Assembly: GCF_965243865.1 (NCBI RefSeq)
Contig: NZ_OZ251603.1
Span: 2,108,001 to 2,172,000, forward strand
DNA length: 64,000 nt
Direction of reading: 5' to 3'
From: Hyphomicrobium_A sp965243865
GTDB taxonomy: Bacteria > Pseudomonadota > Alphaproteobacteria > Rhizobiales > Hyphomicrobiaceae
Positions 40,053-49,329 of the stretch are shown in pieces. Under the pieces are notes generated by a model. The model was not told the origin of the DNA, made no database searches, and saw only the letters and a program-made list of their open reading frames with translations. Made by a program: the position numbers and the translations under genes. How positions within the stretch are numbered: position 1 is the stretch's first letter; each line of letters begins with the position of its first letter.

Positions 40053-41336
40053 TCAGCTCGGTTTGGCGCCTTCAACTTTCTGGGCCGGCAACTCCACTCG
40101 CACAGTATCGAGATGAGCATCGCGCAACGCCGGAAACAGCTTCGCCCAGACACCAGTCAGCGCGATTGATCCCACGCCCCCGAAGATTGCTGCCCCGACA
40201 GGACCGAGAAAGCGTGCCGCAACACCACTCTCGAATTCGCCAAGCTCGTTCGACGCGCTGATGAAGAGGCTGGACACCGCCGTCACGCGTCCGCGCATTG
40301 GATCGGGCGTCACAATCTGAATGAGGCTCTGGCGCACGAACACCGATACGGCATCCGCAGCTCCCAAAACCGCGAGCGCCACCATCGATATCGACACCCA
40401 AGTCGACACTGCGAATATGATGGTCGCGAACCCGTAGACCGCTACCGACACCAGCATCCAGAACCCGGCATCTCGCTGGATCGGTCGCGTGCTCAAAGCC
40501 AATGCCATCAGCCCGCCACCGATCGCAGGCCCCGAGCGCAACAGACCAAACCCGTCGGGACCGATGTGCAGCACGTCACGCGCGAACACCGGCAGCAGCG
40601 CCGTCACCCCACCCAGCAGCACCGCAAACAGATCGAGCGATATGGCGCCGAATACGATCTTGTTCGACCATACGTAGGATAGCCCTTCCGCGATCAGCTT
40701 CAGACGGCCACCGCCCTTATGGTCCGGCTTCGTGTTGGCAGTTATGAGCAATACGGCCACTGTAGCACACAGATACAGCCCCGCCGCCGTCGCATAAGCA
40801 GCCGGCACAGAGACAGCGCACAGCACGCCGCCAAGCCACGGCCCGATCACCATGCCCGTTTGCATTGCCAGCGTGTTCCAGCCGATGGCACGCGGCAGGA
40901 TCTCACGCGGCACCAACATCGGCCCGAGCGACGCCGACGCTGGCATCGTGAAGGCACGCCCGACGCCGAACAATGCCGCGATAGAGAAAATGGCTAGGAT
41001 GCTTGGATGCTGCGCGGCCGCGTTGAACGCCAGCCCTGCCGAGCAGGCGAACTGCAGCACGCAGCACGCAATCAGTATCTTACGTCGATCGTACCGATCC
41101 GCCGTCTCTCCGGCGAGCAGCACGAACGCGAACATCGGCACGAACTGGACGAGCCCAATCATGCCGACGAGGAACGAGCTGTAGGCAACCGTATGCTCCA
41201 GCCGCGCCACCGAATAGACCTGCCATCCGAGCGTGACACTCTGCGTGAGCATTGCCACGGTCGACAGGAACCGCCCCGTCAGCAGCAACGTGAAATCAGG
41301 GTATCGGCGAAACGAAAGAACGTTGTCTTGACTCAT
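40053..41336 (-). CDS. MFS transporter, EntS-like (MFS_3)
   Basis: A 427-residue protein with about 12 membrane helices and the family's N-terminal region (FLSTVAMLTQSVTLGWQVY), plus ETADRYDRRK between helices 2 and 3. The group includes siderophore exporters such as EntS, but the substrate cannot be told. It converges with the receiver gene, the two stops lying 9 bases apart. The stretch 41337-41519 upstream shows no gene. Confidence 0.85.
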   Translation of the reverse strand: MSQDNVLSFRRYPDFTLLLTGRFLSTVAMLTQSVTLGWQVYSVARLEHTVAYSSFLVGMIGLVQFVPMFAFVLLAGETADRYDRRKILIACCVLQFACSAGLAFNAAAQHPSILAIFSIAALFGVGRAFTMPASASLGPMLVPREILPRAIGWNTLAMQTGMVIGPWLGGVLCAVSVPAAYATAAGLYLCATVAVLLITANTKPDHKGGGRLKLIAEGLSYVWSNKIVFGAISLDLFAVLLGGVTALLPVFARDVLHIGPDGFGLLRSGPAIGGGLMALALSTRPIQRDAGFWMLVSVAVYGFATIIFAVSTWVSISMVALAVLGAADAVSVFVRQSLIQIVTPDPMRGRVTAVSSLFISASNELGEFESGVAARFLGPVGAAIFGGVGSIALTGVWAKLFPALRDAHLDTVRVELPAQKVEGAKPS

Positions 41337-41519
41337 GAAGGTCGCGATCCGGCTCGCGCAGACGCGAATTGGTCGGCGCAGTAACCCGGCTTCTATGGCA
41401 CTGGAGGTTCCCGGTCACCTGGAGATGAAGCCACAGCGTTATTACGCTCGCAGTGCCGCAGGGGGCATAGGGCGTTACTCTGGAAGAAAGGCTTCCTGGA
41501 GCTAGGCAACCTGACAGCG

Positions 41520-41864
41520 TCACGGCGTCTTGCCCGGAGCCTTCTCTTCGCCACCATGCAGGAAATAGTAGATGCTCGTAATTTCCTCGGGCGAGAACTG
41601 AATCTGCGGCATGTCGCGATGGCGCGAGCCGACGCCGTCCGCCAGTTCCATCTCCAGTTCTTCGTTCGGCCACGCCCCCAGCACCACCGACAGGTTGGGC
41701 GCCTGCTTCAACGGGCTCTTCTGATCGCCCACGACACCGTGGCAGCGCCCGCAGTTCTGCTCCAGCAGCGCCCTGCCCTTCTCCGCGTCCGTTTTGACAT
41801 CAGCCGCCGCCACGCACACGCAGCCACTTACCACCATTATGCCCAGCGCAACGACCCGACGCAT
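41520..41864 (-). CDS. Small periplasmic cytochrome c (class I)
   Basis: A 114-residue precursor with a signal peptide (about 1-21), one haem-attachment motif CGRCH at 38-42 and a likely axial Met85 in DMPQ. AAGGAGG lies just before the ATG at 41864. It would carry electrons in the periplasm; no oxidase or dehydrogenase gene is adjacent, so the partner is unknown. The gap 41865-42144 holds no gene. Confidence 0.88.
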   Translation of the reverse strand: MRRVVALGIMVVSGCVCVAAADVKTDAEKGRALLEQNCGRCHGVVGDQKSPLKQAPNLSVVLGAWPNEELEMELADGVGSRHRDMPQIQFSPEEITSIYYFLHGGEEKAPGKTP

Positions 41865-42144
41865 CCTCGCCTCCTTCAGCCGTGCGAGCACTCATAGCAC
41901 GCTCAAGACTATATCAAGCCGCGATTGATGACGATGTAGGCGAACAGCGGCGGCGCGCAGATGCTTCATTGCGACTTGCTCCCGCGCAGGATGCCAGCAG
42001 GCGCACGCCGGACCCCAATAAAGAAATGCGACTTGCGGCAGAGCAACACACGCAACCACCGGTATATCCGTGCTAGTGTCCGCTGCACTTCCGGAAGATG
42101 TGAGATAAATCTCGCCGAGCTAGACCAACGACTGAGTTGAATCA

Positions 42145-42567
42145 GTGACGATTTCCGAGTCGAAAGCTGCACAAGTTCTCTATGCAGCGCATCAGATCTG
42201 GAACAGGCGCGACCTCGCTGCCCTCCTCGACCTCTTCGACGACGACATGATCTATTGGAGCAACGTCGGCACCGCGACGGCCGAGACCATTCTGCATGGC
42301 AAGGCGGAGTTCCTCGCCTTCCTCAACGGCCTGCAGCATATGGAAGGGCTGTCCGTCCCGCATAGCTTCCGCTTCAGAAACGGCGTCGCCACAGCGAATG
42401 CCGAGTTCTACCTGCGCGACCACCGCAGCGGCTATTCGCACTCGGGCACCTTCCGGCAGGTGCTGACCTTCCGCGGCCACCGCATTCTACGTATGGACGA
42501 ATATCACGATGCAGCCGCGCTAGCCTCGTTCCTTGCCCTGCTCGATAGCGAAGCCTCGGAGCGTTAG
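42145..42567 (+). CDS. NTF2-like (SnoaL-type) protein
   Basis: A 140-residue cone-shaped fold protein: helix VLYAAHQIWNRRDLAALLDLFDDDMIYW at the start, then beta strands ending RILRMDEYHDAAAL. Such proteins can be isomerases, hydrolases or plain ligand binders, and no catalytic set can be assigned. The start is GTG at 42145. It converges with the tRNA-His gene. Confidence 0.75.
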   Translation: MTISESKAAQVLYAAHQIWNRRDLAALLDLFDDDMIYWSNVGTATAETILHGKAEFLAFLNGLQHMEGLSVPHSFRFRNGVATANAEFYLRDHRSGYSHSGTFRQVLTFRGHRILRMDEYHDAAALASFLALLDSEASER

Positions 42568-42591
42568 CTCCCCACCCCATCGATAGTGAGG

Positions 42592-42668
42592 TGGTACCAC
42601 CTCCCGGGCTCGAACCGGGGACCTCTAGATCCACAATCTAGCGCTCTAACCAACTGAGCTAAGGCGGC
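42592..42668 (-). tRNA. tRNA-His (GTG)
   Basis: A 77-nt cloverleaf with encoded CCA and anticodon GTG (complement at 42632-42634). The discriminator base is A73 and position 72 is U; there is no encoded G-1:C73 pair. This unusual identity set is known for many alphaproteobacteria, where the histidyl-tRNA synthetase has adapted to it. Confidence 0.93.
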
Positions 42669-42883
42669 ACGCCAGCAACATCACGGACTTAGGTCACCCC
42701 ACGGCGAAAAGTCAATTCCGTGGGCGCCCCTGCCCGATGCGGCAAGGGGGCATCCGATCCAGCCCGGCAGAAAGGCCGAGCCTGGGACACCCGCAGGAGC
42801 GCTCAAATACAGCGGCGAACCGGCCAACGCAAGGCGCAGGGGTAGCATTTTTGCGCCCGCCCCGAACATCGGGCGATCAGAGC

Positions 42884-43255
42884 CTAGCGGTTTTGCGCCT
42901 TCTGCGCTGCCTCGGCCACCAGCCGGCCGAGAAGATGCGCCTGGTGCGCGAACGCCTGCATCTGCTTTTGCGCGTAACGCTGCTGAATCTCCATGTATTC
43001 CTTGAGATCCCGCGCCCGCGATAACTCCGTAGCAAAGGCAAAGTTCGCCTGGATGTTCTGCTCGGCGAACTTGGAGATCTGCGACTGCATCTCTACAGCG
43101 CTGGAGGTCATGGCCCCCTGCGACGCCGACACCGTATCTTGCACCTTGCGCGCCATGTCGACAAATTGGTTGTAGGCACTCCGAGCTTGCTCGACGTTAC
43201 GCTCGGCGAGTTCGCGGACCGCCTCCGGGAACTCGAACTGCGGCTTGTCGGACAT
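42884..43255 (-). CDS. Phasin-family protein
   Basis: A 123-residue, almost fully helical amphipathic protein (phasin_2 type) with the pattern ELAERNVEQARSAYNQF and FAEQNIQANFAFATELSRARDLKEYMEIQ. Phasins coat polyhydroxybutyrate granules, but relatives without granules exist. CAGGAGG precedes the ATG. No phaC or phaR gene is adjacent. Confidence 0.9.
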   Translation of the reverse strand: MSDKPQFEFPEAVRELAERNVEQARSAYNQFVDMARKVQDTVSASQGAMTSSAVEMQSQISKFAEQNIQANFAFATELSRARDLKEYMEIQQRYAQKQMQAFAHQAHLLGRLVAEAAQKAQNR

Positions 43256-43442
43256 CGAAGGTCTCCTCCTGGGGCCAGGATGGTTATGACGCCCGCTCCT
43301 GGTTTTCGGGCAACGAAGATTATAGCGCGATCCGCCATCGAACGGACGTGAAATGAATGTGGATACCGCGACGCACCGAACCGAGCTCGTGGACGGAACC
43401 GGCTCAGCACGCTAACAGATTTAAAGCCTTGGTGTTTCGCCC

Positions 43443-44717
43443 ATGCAGTTAGACGGCCCACGCGCTTCGCTGACATCGACAGCCGCCGGTGCCTCTCAGG
43501 CGCTCGCTGCCTGTGCTGACCCCGCTTGGATCATCGATCCTGCTAAGGGGCACGTGCTTGCCGCCAACCCCGCAGGAGCCGCACGCCTCGGACTTCATCC
43601 TGACGCCGCCTCCGGCACGCTCGATGCCGCCATGCCCGGACTGGTGCGCCTTCGCGCCATGGTGCGAGAATCCTTGGCCGATGGTCGACGCGAACCCCTC
43701 GTCTTCTGGACCGCATACGGAGCTGAAAACCTCGTTTGCGATGTTGCTAGTCTCCCCGAAGCGGCGAACAGGCCCGATCTGGTGCTCGTCAGCCTGGCTT
43801 CGGGCGCACGCAGACGCCTTTTGCCCGCGCCTACTGGAGGTTCCGCACCCGCTCTCCCGCCGCCCGTCACCCCCACGCCCGACGACGCCGCGACCATGAC
43901 CAGGATCGCCGCGGCCATCCGCAACGGCTTTTCCGCCGGTCGTAGCTCCGAGGAAGCGCCCCAGGCCGACGCTGAACCTGCAGACGACGCATCGACCCAC
44001 GATCCTCGTTCCGCCCAGGTGTCCAAGCTCGCCCACGAATTGCGCACGCCATTGAGTGCCATAGCGGCCGCAGCTGAAATCATGAAGGACCAGCGCTTCG
44101 GCCCCATCGAGAACGAGCGCTACCTCACCTACACGTCTGATATCCACGACAATGCCCGCCACGCGCTGGCGCTGATCGAGCGCCTCCTCGGCGACAGATC
44201 CTCCGACGATGCGGCACCCTCCGGAAACGCCAGCGAGCTCGATCTCAATGCCCTCGCCGAGGCGTCTGTCTCCGCCCTGAAGCCGCTTGCCGACGAAGCC
44301 GGGCTCAACCTCGTCTGCGAATTCCACCGCGAGCTGCCTCAAGTCAAAGCCGACAGCACCACCATCAAGCAGATCCTCTTCAATCTCATCTCCAACGCCA
44401 TCAAGTTCACACCGCGCGGCGGCGATGTACGTATCGTCACCGGCCTCGGCTTCGACCGATCGATCTTCATCGCTGTCCAGGACACTGGCGTCGGCATGAC
44501 GAACGAGGCGATCACCACCGCGCTCAACGCAGAAGTCCCCGCTCATCCTCAACGCAGGGAAGCAGGCGGACACGGCATTGGGTTGCCGCTGGCGCGCGAT
44601 CTTGCCAAGTCGAATGGCGCTCGACTGGAAATCGACAGCCAACGAGGTGAAGGCACGGCCGTAGCACTCGTATTTCCACGCGACAGAGTCGCCGCACGTG
44701 CTCCTGTTTCAAATTAG
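43443..44717 (+). CDS. PAS-like sensor histidine kinase
   Basis: A soluble 424-residue kinase with a PAS-like N-terminal domain (about 20-125), a proline/acidic linker, a HisKA domain with phospho-His198 (KLAHELRTPLSAI) and an ATPase domain (NLISNAIKFTP, DTGVGM, GGHGIGLPLA). There is no membrane segment and no cognate regulator beside it. The stop codon overlaps the Irr-box-like palindrome that precedes the iron-uptake operon. Confidence 0.9.
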   Translation: MQLDGPRASLTSTAAGASQALAACADPAWIIDPAKGHVLAANPAGAARLGLHPDAASGTLDAAMPGLVRLRAMVRESLADGRREPLVFWTAYGAENLVCDVASLPEAANRPDLVLVSLASGARRRLLPAPTGGSAPALPPPVTPTPDDAATMTRIAAAIRNGFSAGRSSEEAPQADAEPADDASTHDPRSAQVSKLAHELRTPLSAIAAAAEIMKDQRFGPIENERYLTYTSDIHDNARHALALIERLLGDRSSDDAAPSGNASELDLNALAEASVSALKPLADEAGLNLVCEFHRELPQVKADSTTIKQILFNLISNAIKFTPRGGDVRIVTGLGFDRSIFIAVQDTGVGMTNEAITTALNAEVPAHPQRREAGGHGIGLPLARDLAKSNGARLEIDSQRGEGTAVALVFPRDRVAARAPVSN

Positions 44718-44729
44718 ACGATTTCTAAT
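44713..44729. promoter_or_regulatory. Irr-box/ICE-like palindrome
   Basis: ATTAGAC-GAT-TTCTAAT is a near-palindrome of 17 bases. Against the iron control element consensus TTTAGAA-N3-TTCTAAA I count 11 matches in the 14 defined positions. It lies about 25 bases before a possible -35 (TTGACG, 44754-44759) and 135 bases before the start of the iron-binding-protein gene, and an irr gene is in this window. Confidence 0.5.
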
Positions 44730-44753
44730 CTATTGGCATTGCTCGCACTTTTG

Positions 44754-44782
44754 TTGACGGCCGATGCGACAGCGCGTTAGGG
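44754..44782 (+). promoter_or_regulatory. Candidate promoter of the iron-uptake operon
   Basis: TTGACG is 17 bases from TTAGGG, a good -35 with a weak -10. A weak -10 would fit a regulated promoter. No experimental support. Confidence 0.35.
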
Positions 44783-44863
44783 ATGATGTTCCGCGGCGCA
44801 CCAATCGGCCGCTATTCAATTCGCCCATACCGGGGCCTTGAACCCCGACTATCGGAGCTCGCG

Positions 44864-45901
44864 ATGCGTTTTCTCTGCGCCCCTTTGCGCAATGCGGCCT
44901 GTGCCGCTCTCCTTGCCATCGTTGGCGCGACATCGGCCGCCGCCACCGGCGAGGTCAACATCTACTCGTACCGCGAGCCGGGGCTCATCAATCCGCTGCT
45001 CAAGGCTTTCACCAAAGAGACCGGTATCAAGACCAACGTGGTCTTCGCCACCAACGGTCTTATCGAGCGTCTTGCCGCCGAAGGCCGCAACAGCCCCGCC
45101 GATCTACTGCTGACGAACGAGTCCGGTCTGCTGCTGCAGGCCGTCGGCGCCGGCGTGACACAGCCCGTCAACTCCACCGTCCTCGACAAGGAAATTCCAG
45201 GCAGCTTGCGCGACGCCGACAATCACTGGTTCGGCCTCACCAAACGCGCCCGCGTCGTCTACGCGTCCAAGGATCGGGTGAAGCAGGACACGATCACCTA
45301 CGAGGAGCTGGCCGACCCGAAGTGGCGCGGCAAGATCTGCATCCGCTCCGGCCAGCATACCTACAACGTCGCTCTCATCGCATCGATGGTCGCCCACCAC
45401 GGCGAGGAGTACACCGAGAAGTGGCTCAGCGGCCTCAAGGACAATCTTGCCCGCCGCCCAGCCGGCGGTGACCGCGAGGGCGTGCGCGACGTGCAGGCCG
45501 GCCTCTGCGATATCGCGGTCGGCAATACCTATTACATGGCGGCGATGCTGAAGAACCCGGACCAGAAGGGCTGGGCCGAAGCCGTGCGCATCATCTTCCC
45601 GAACGCCGCCGACCGCGGCAGCCACGTCAACGTGTCCGGCATGGCGATGACGGCCAACGCGCCGAACAAGGACAATGCACTGCGCCTGATGGAATACCTC
45701 GCTTCCCCCGAGGCGCAGCGCATCTACGCAGAGGCCAACGGCGAGTATCCGGTGGTCGAGGGTGTACCGGCCTCCGACCTCGTGAAGAGCTGGGGACCGC
45801 TGAAATCTGATCCTCTGCCACTCACCAAGATCGCAGCACTGCGCAAGAAAGCTTCCGAACTCGTCGACCGTGTCCAATTCGATCAGGGGCCAACCAACTG
45901 A
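44864..45901 (+). CDS. fbpA: Iron(III) ABC transporter, periplasmic binding protein
   Basis: A 345-residue precursor with a signal peptide (about 1-25, ending AAA). The mature part starts GEVNIYSYREPGL, typical of the FbpA/FutA/AfuA iron-binding group, and has the WFGLTKRARVVYA and DIAVGNTYYMA segments that form the binding cleft, with tyrosines in the ligand-binding C-terminal region. It would deliver ferric iron to the permease encoded two genes downstream. ATG at 44864 was chosen because the signal peptide begins there; the reading from 44783 is too long. Its stop overlaps the next start by one base. Confidence 0.92.
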   Translation: MRFLCAPLRNAACAALLAIVGATSAAATGEVNIYSYREPGLINPLLKAFTKETGIKTNVVFATNGLIERLAAEGRNSPADLLLTNESGLLLQAVGAGVTQPVNSTVLDKEIPGSLRDADNHWFGLTKRARVVYASKDRVKQDTITYEELADPKWRGKICIRSGQHTYNVALIASMVAHHGEEYTEKWLSGLKDNLARRPAGGDREGVRDVQAGLCDIAVGNTYYMAAMLKNPDQKGWAEAVRIIFPNAADRGSHVNVSGMAMTANAPNKDNALRLMEYLASPEAQRIYAEANGEYPVVEGVPASDLVKSWGPLKSDPLPLTKIAALRKKASELVDRVQFDQGPTN

Positions 45902-46428
45902 TGTCTGAGATCGACACCTTCCAGAAGGTCCGCTCGTCCCGCGACTTCGCGGTGCCCGCGGCTGCCATGCTTCCCGCCGCTGAGCGCCTCGTCGGTGTTG
46001 GATTTCGTTGTTGGTTGCAGGGCTTTCAGACCAGCGACATCGGCTGCTGGGAGCTGGCATGGGACGAATTCTCCCGTGCTGTCGGACAGCAGGCGGCAAA
46101 ACCGCTGATGACCGAGCTCGCCTGCTGGGTGCGCGCGGTGCAGGACTCGGCCGAGCGCCGCATCGAGGTGTTTCCAGCCCAGTCCCGTCGCTTCTGCCGC
46201 GATGAGTGCCTCGCCATCTCGATGGTCGCCGCGTGCCAGCACTCGACCTGCCCTGCCTTCCGCGCCTGCGCCATCGCGCTGCTTGGCTGCGATGACGTCG
46301 AAGAGGCCATCGAAGGCGCAGAGGGCTTTGCCCGCTGCCTCAAGGAAGCAGGCCAGATCCTCTCGCCCGGCACCGTGTTCATGGGAGCCAGCCTGGTCAC
46401 ACCTGGCCCGCGCCCCACGCTCTGCTGA
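45901..46428 (+). CDS. Cysteine-rich protein encoded between fbpA and fbpB
   Basis: A 175-residue protein with 11 cysteines (37, 49, 75, 99, 103, 112, 117, 123, 130, 146, 175), no signal peptide and no membrane helix, so it is probably cytosolic. The sequence looks all-helical, with pairs such as C99-xxx-C103 and C112-xxxx-C117. I do not recognise a family. Its start overlaps the stop of the binding-protein gene by one base, which means tight co-translation and suggests a role in iron or another metal, for example holding or passing on the metal. This is inference. Confidence 0.75.
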   Translation: MSEIDTFQKVRSSRDFAVPAAAMLPAAERLVGVGFRCWLQGFQTSDIGCWELAWDEFSRAVGQQAAKPLMTELACWVRAVQDSAERRIEVFPAQSRRFCRDECLAISMVAACQHSTCPAFRACAIALLGCDDVEEAIEGAEGFARCLKEAGQILSPGTVFMGASLVTPGPRPTLC

Positions 46429-46491
46429 GCCCCAAACCTTGCTAAGATTGTCATCGCACGCCCAGAACGCTGACGGAAAGCGCCGCAGCCG

Positions 46492-48264
46492 ATGAGCGTG
46501 CGAGACCCCGAGCCAGTAATTTCGACAGCACCTTCTACCTCGCTCAGCGACGCGACTTTCAGCTTTGCCAACCTGCCGGCGAAGCTGAAGGCGTGGCATC
46601 ATCGCCGTCGCGTATCCCCCGGCTGGACGATCATCGTCGCCGCCATTTTGATTGTCGTCGCCCTGCCGATCGCCACCGTTGTGCTGCTGGCGCTGACGCC
46701 GACGGACAACATCTGGCCGCACCTCGTCTCGACCGTGCTGCCCGGCTCCGTTGCACGCACGCTGCTTCTCTCTGGCGGCGTCGCCGTCGTCACTTTCGCA
46801 ATCGGCACAGCCACCGCATGGCTCGTCACCATGTATCGCTTCCCGGGCCGCAACCTGCTCGACCGGTTGCTGGTGCTGCCGCTCGCCGTGCCGACGTACA
46901 TCGTCGCTTACTGCTACGTTGAACTTCTCGACTACGCCGGTCCCATCCAGACGCAGCTTCGCGCGACCTTCGGCTTCACGACAGCGGCCGACTATTGGTT
47001 CCCGCATGTGCGCTCTCTCGGTGGCGCCATCTTCATCTTCTCGTCGGTGCTCTACCCCTACGTCTACCTCACCGCGCGCGCGAGCTTCGCCCAGCAATCG
47101 GTGTGCGTGCTCGAAGTCGCCCGCACGCTTGGCCGCTCCCCGCTCGCGGCCTTCGCAGATGTCGCCTTGCCGATGGCGCGCCCGGCGATCGCAGCCGGCG
47201 TCGCGCTCGTCATCATGGAGTGCCTCAACGATCTGGGCGCCGTACAGTATCTCGGCGTCGATACCTTGTCGGCCAGCATCTATTCGACCTGGGTACAGCG
47301 CTCCAACATCGGCGGCGCGGCTCAGATCGCCACCGTCATGCTGCTGTTGCTTGCCATACTCTTGGCGGCAGAACGCAAGCTGCGTGGCGGCGCGCGAACC
47401 CATCACACCACCGGCCGCTACCGAGCCATTCCATTTCAGGAGCTGGAAGGATGGAAAGGTGTCACTGCCGCCGGGCTCGCATCACTGCCGTTCGTGTTCG
47501 GCTTCATCGTACCGCTTGGCGTCATCATCCCCGATGCCGCCACGCACCTCCACGATGCAATGTCGAGCGGCTTCCTGCCTGCAGCCGGAAACACGCTTCT
47601 GCTCGCGACCATGGCCGCCGTCGCGACCGTCGCCCTCTCCCTGATGCTCGGCTATGCGCGCCGCATTGCCGGCAACCGCTTCACCAGTTCAGCCGCGCGC
47701 CTCGCCGCCCTCGGCTACGCCATCCCTGGCACAGTGCTCGCTATCGGCCTGCTGCTTCCGCTCGCCGGCATCGACAATCGCGTCGATGAATTCATGCGCG
47801 CCACATTCGGCGTCTCGACCGGCCTCATCCTGTCGGGCTCGCTGTTCGCGATCACGCTGGCTTACATCATCCGCTTCCTCGCCGTTGCCTTGGCGCCCAT
47901 CGAAGCCGGCCTGGAGCGCGTATCGACAAACCTCGACGCCGCCGCGCGCACGCTGGGTGAAACAGCACTCTCGTCCTTGTGGCGCGTGCACCTGCCGCTG
48001 CTCGCAGCCCCGCTCGGCGCCGCAGCCCTGCTCGTGTTCGTCGATTGCATGAAGGAGTTGCCTGCGACGCTGCTGCTGCGCCCGTTCAACTTCGAAACTC
48101 TGGCTACGAGTGTCTACTCACTCGCTTCCATCGAGCAGCTCGAGCAGGCCTCACTCGCCGCGCTCACCATCGTCGGCGTCGGCCTCGTCCCGGTGCTGCT
48201 GCTGCATGAGGCCATTGCCGGCGGCCGCCCCGGAAGCCGTGCGGGCAGCCACGCCGCGCATTGA
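46492..48264 (+). CDS. fbpB: Iron(III) ABC transporter, fused permease
   Basis: An inner-membrane permease of 590 residues with about 12 helices and two copies of the binding-protein-dependent transport domain. The EAA loops that contact the ATPase are visible: VARTLGRSPLAAFADVALP (about 220-240) and AARTLGETALSSLWRVHLP (about 483-501). This is the FbpB/FutB layout. No ATPase gene (fbpC) is adjacent; the next gene is on the other strand, so the ATPase must be encoded elsewhere. Confidence 0.93.
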   Translation: MSVRDPEPVISTAPSTSLSDATFSFANLPAKLKAWHHRRRVSPGWTIIVAAILIVVALPIATVVLLALTPTDNIWPHLVSTVLPGSVARTLLLSGGVAVVTFAIGTATAWLVTMYRFPGRNLLDRLLVLPLAVPTYIVAYCYVELLDYAGPIQTQLRATFGFTTAADYWFPHVRSLGGAIFIFSSVLYPYVYLTARASFAQQSVCVLEVARTLGRSPLAAFADVALPMARPAIAAGVALVIMECLNDLGAVQYLGVDTLSASIYSTWVQRSNIGGAAQIATVMLLLLAILLAAERKLRGGARTHHTTGRYRAIPFQELEGWKGVTAAGLASLPFVFGFIVPLGVIIPDAATHLHDAMSSGFLPAAGNTLLLATMAAVATVALSLMLGYARRIAGNRFTSSAARLAALGYAIPGTVLAIGLLLPLAGIDNRVDEFMRATFGVSTGLILSGSLFAITLAYIIRFLAVALAPIEAGLERVSTNLDAAARTLGETALSSLWRVHLPLLAAPLGAAALLVFVDCMKELPATLLLRPFNFETLATSVYSLASIEQLEQASLAALTIVGVGLVPVLLLHEAIAGGRPGSRAGSHAAH

Positions 48265-48291
48265 TTCAAGCGCTGCACCACTCGCGCCAAT

Positions 48292-49329
48292 TCAATCGAT
48301 TACTTCGTCTTCCTCGTCGGGATCGGCGAGGATCGCCCGCTCCGGCGAGGCGCGCTCCGCCACCTCTTCCGACCACCCGATATTCAGCAGCGCATCACCC
48401 ATGTTGACGATCGGCAGCGTCGTCCGCCCGATGATGATGCCGCGCCGTGGCGATCGCACCTCCACCGCCACGTCCTCGTAGGGATTGGCGACGTGCCCGA
48501 GGATGTCCCCCACGCTCACGCCATCGCCGATCCGCTTCGTCGTGCGGAACACGCCCCCTTCCGGCGACCGCAGCCAGCTCGACGCGTTGATCAGCACCGG
48601 CGTATGCCGCTCTCCCGGCGGCTCGACGCCATCCGCCAGATCGAGCATCCCCATCTTCAGCATCACGCCAGTGATACCGTCGACGCCTGCCCTGATGGCA
48701 AATTCGTCAAACCGAAGTCCCTCACCGCCCTCGTAGCTCAGCACGTCGACACCGACCGCACGCGCCGCCTCGCGCAGCGACCCCGGCCGCTCCGCGCTCT
48801 CGAGCATCACCTCCGCCCCGAAGGCCTGTCCCAACTCGCGCACCCGCGGATGCTTGCGGAATACGCAGCGGATCTGCGGCAGATTAATCCGATGAATGGC
48901 GGCTGTGTGCAGATCGATACCAACCTGCGAGCGCTTGACGATCTCGGTCAGAAACAGATGCGCCAGCCGCGCCGCCAATGATCCATTCGCCGATCCCGGA
49001 AAAGAGCGATTGAGATCGCGTCGGTCCGGCAGATATCGCGAACGGCTGATGAAACCGAAAACATTGACCACCGGCACGCAAAGCAACGTCCCGTTGATGC
49101 TCCCAGGCGTCAGCGTCCGCAGCAGACGCCGTATGATCTCCACGCCATTCAGTTCATCGCCATGTATCGCCGCCGATACGAACATCGTCGGCCCCGGCTG
49201 AGCGCCGTGCAGAACATGCACGGGCAACGTGACAGGCGCGTGATTAGAAAGCTTCGAAATCGGCAGGTCGACCAACCGCCGCTCGCCGGGTTTCACGGCC
49301 AGCCCACCAATGACGAACGGCTGCCTCAC
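48292..49329 (-). CDS. Succinylglutamate desuccinylase/aspartoacylase-family hydrolase
   Basis: A zinc carboxypeptidase-like amidohydrolase (M14 fold) of 345 residues. The zinc-binding HGDELNG (about residues 56-62) and DLHTA (about 139-143) motifs are present, with Arg-Asp-Leu-Asn-Arg (RDLNR) between. Members remove acyl groups from amino acids; the substrate here is unknown. The C-terminal part (about 245-330) is a beta-barrel-like extension. It is convergent with the iron permease gene. 49330-49667 upstream contains no convincing gene. Confidence 0.88.
   Translation of the reverse strand: MRQPFVIGGLAVKPGERRLVDLPISKLSNHAPVTLPVHVLHGAQPGPTMFVSAAIHGDELNGVEIIRRLLRTLTPGSINGTLLCVPVVNVFGFISRSRYLPDRRDLNRSFPGSANGSLAARLAHLFLTEIVKRSQVGIDLHTAAIHRINLPQIRCVFRKHPRVRELGQAFGAEVMLESAERPGSLREAARAVGVDVLSYEGGEGLRFDEFAIRAGVDGITGVMLKMGMLDLADGVEPPGERHTPVLINASSWLRSPEGGVFRTTKRIGDGVSVGDILGHVANPYEDVAVEVRSPRRGIIIGRTTLPIVNMGDALLNIGWSEEVAERASPERAILADPDEEDEVID

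Noticed and set aside
45883..47406. 507-codon minus-strand frame opposite fbpB
   Set aside because: Antisense to the permease gene, no domain and no start signal.
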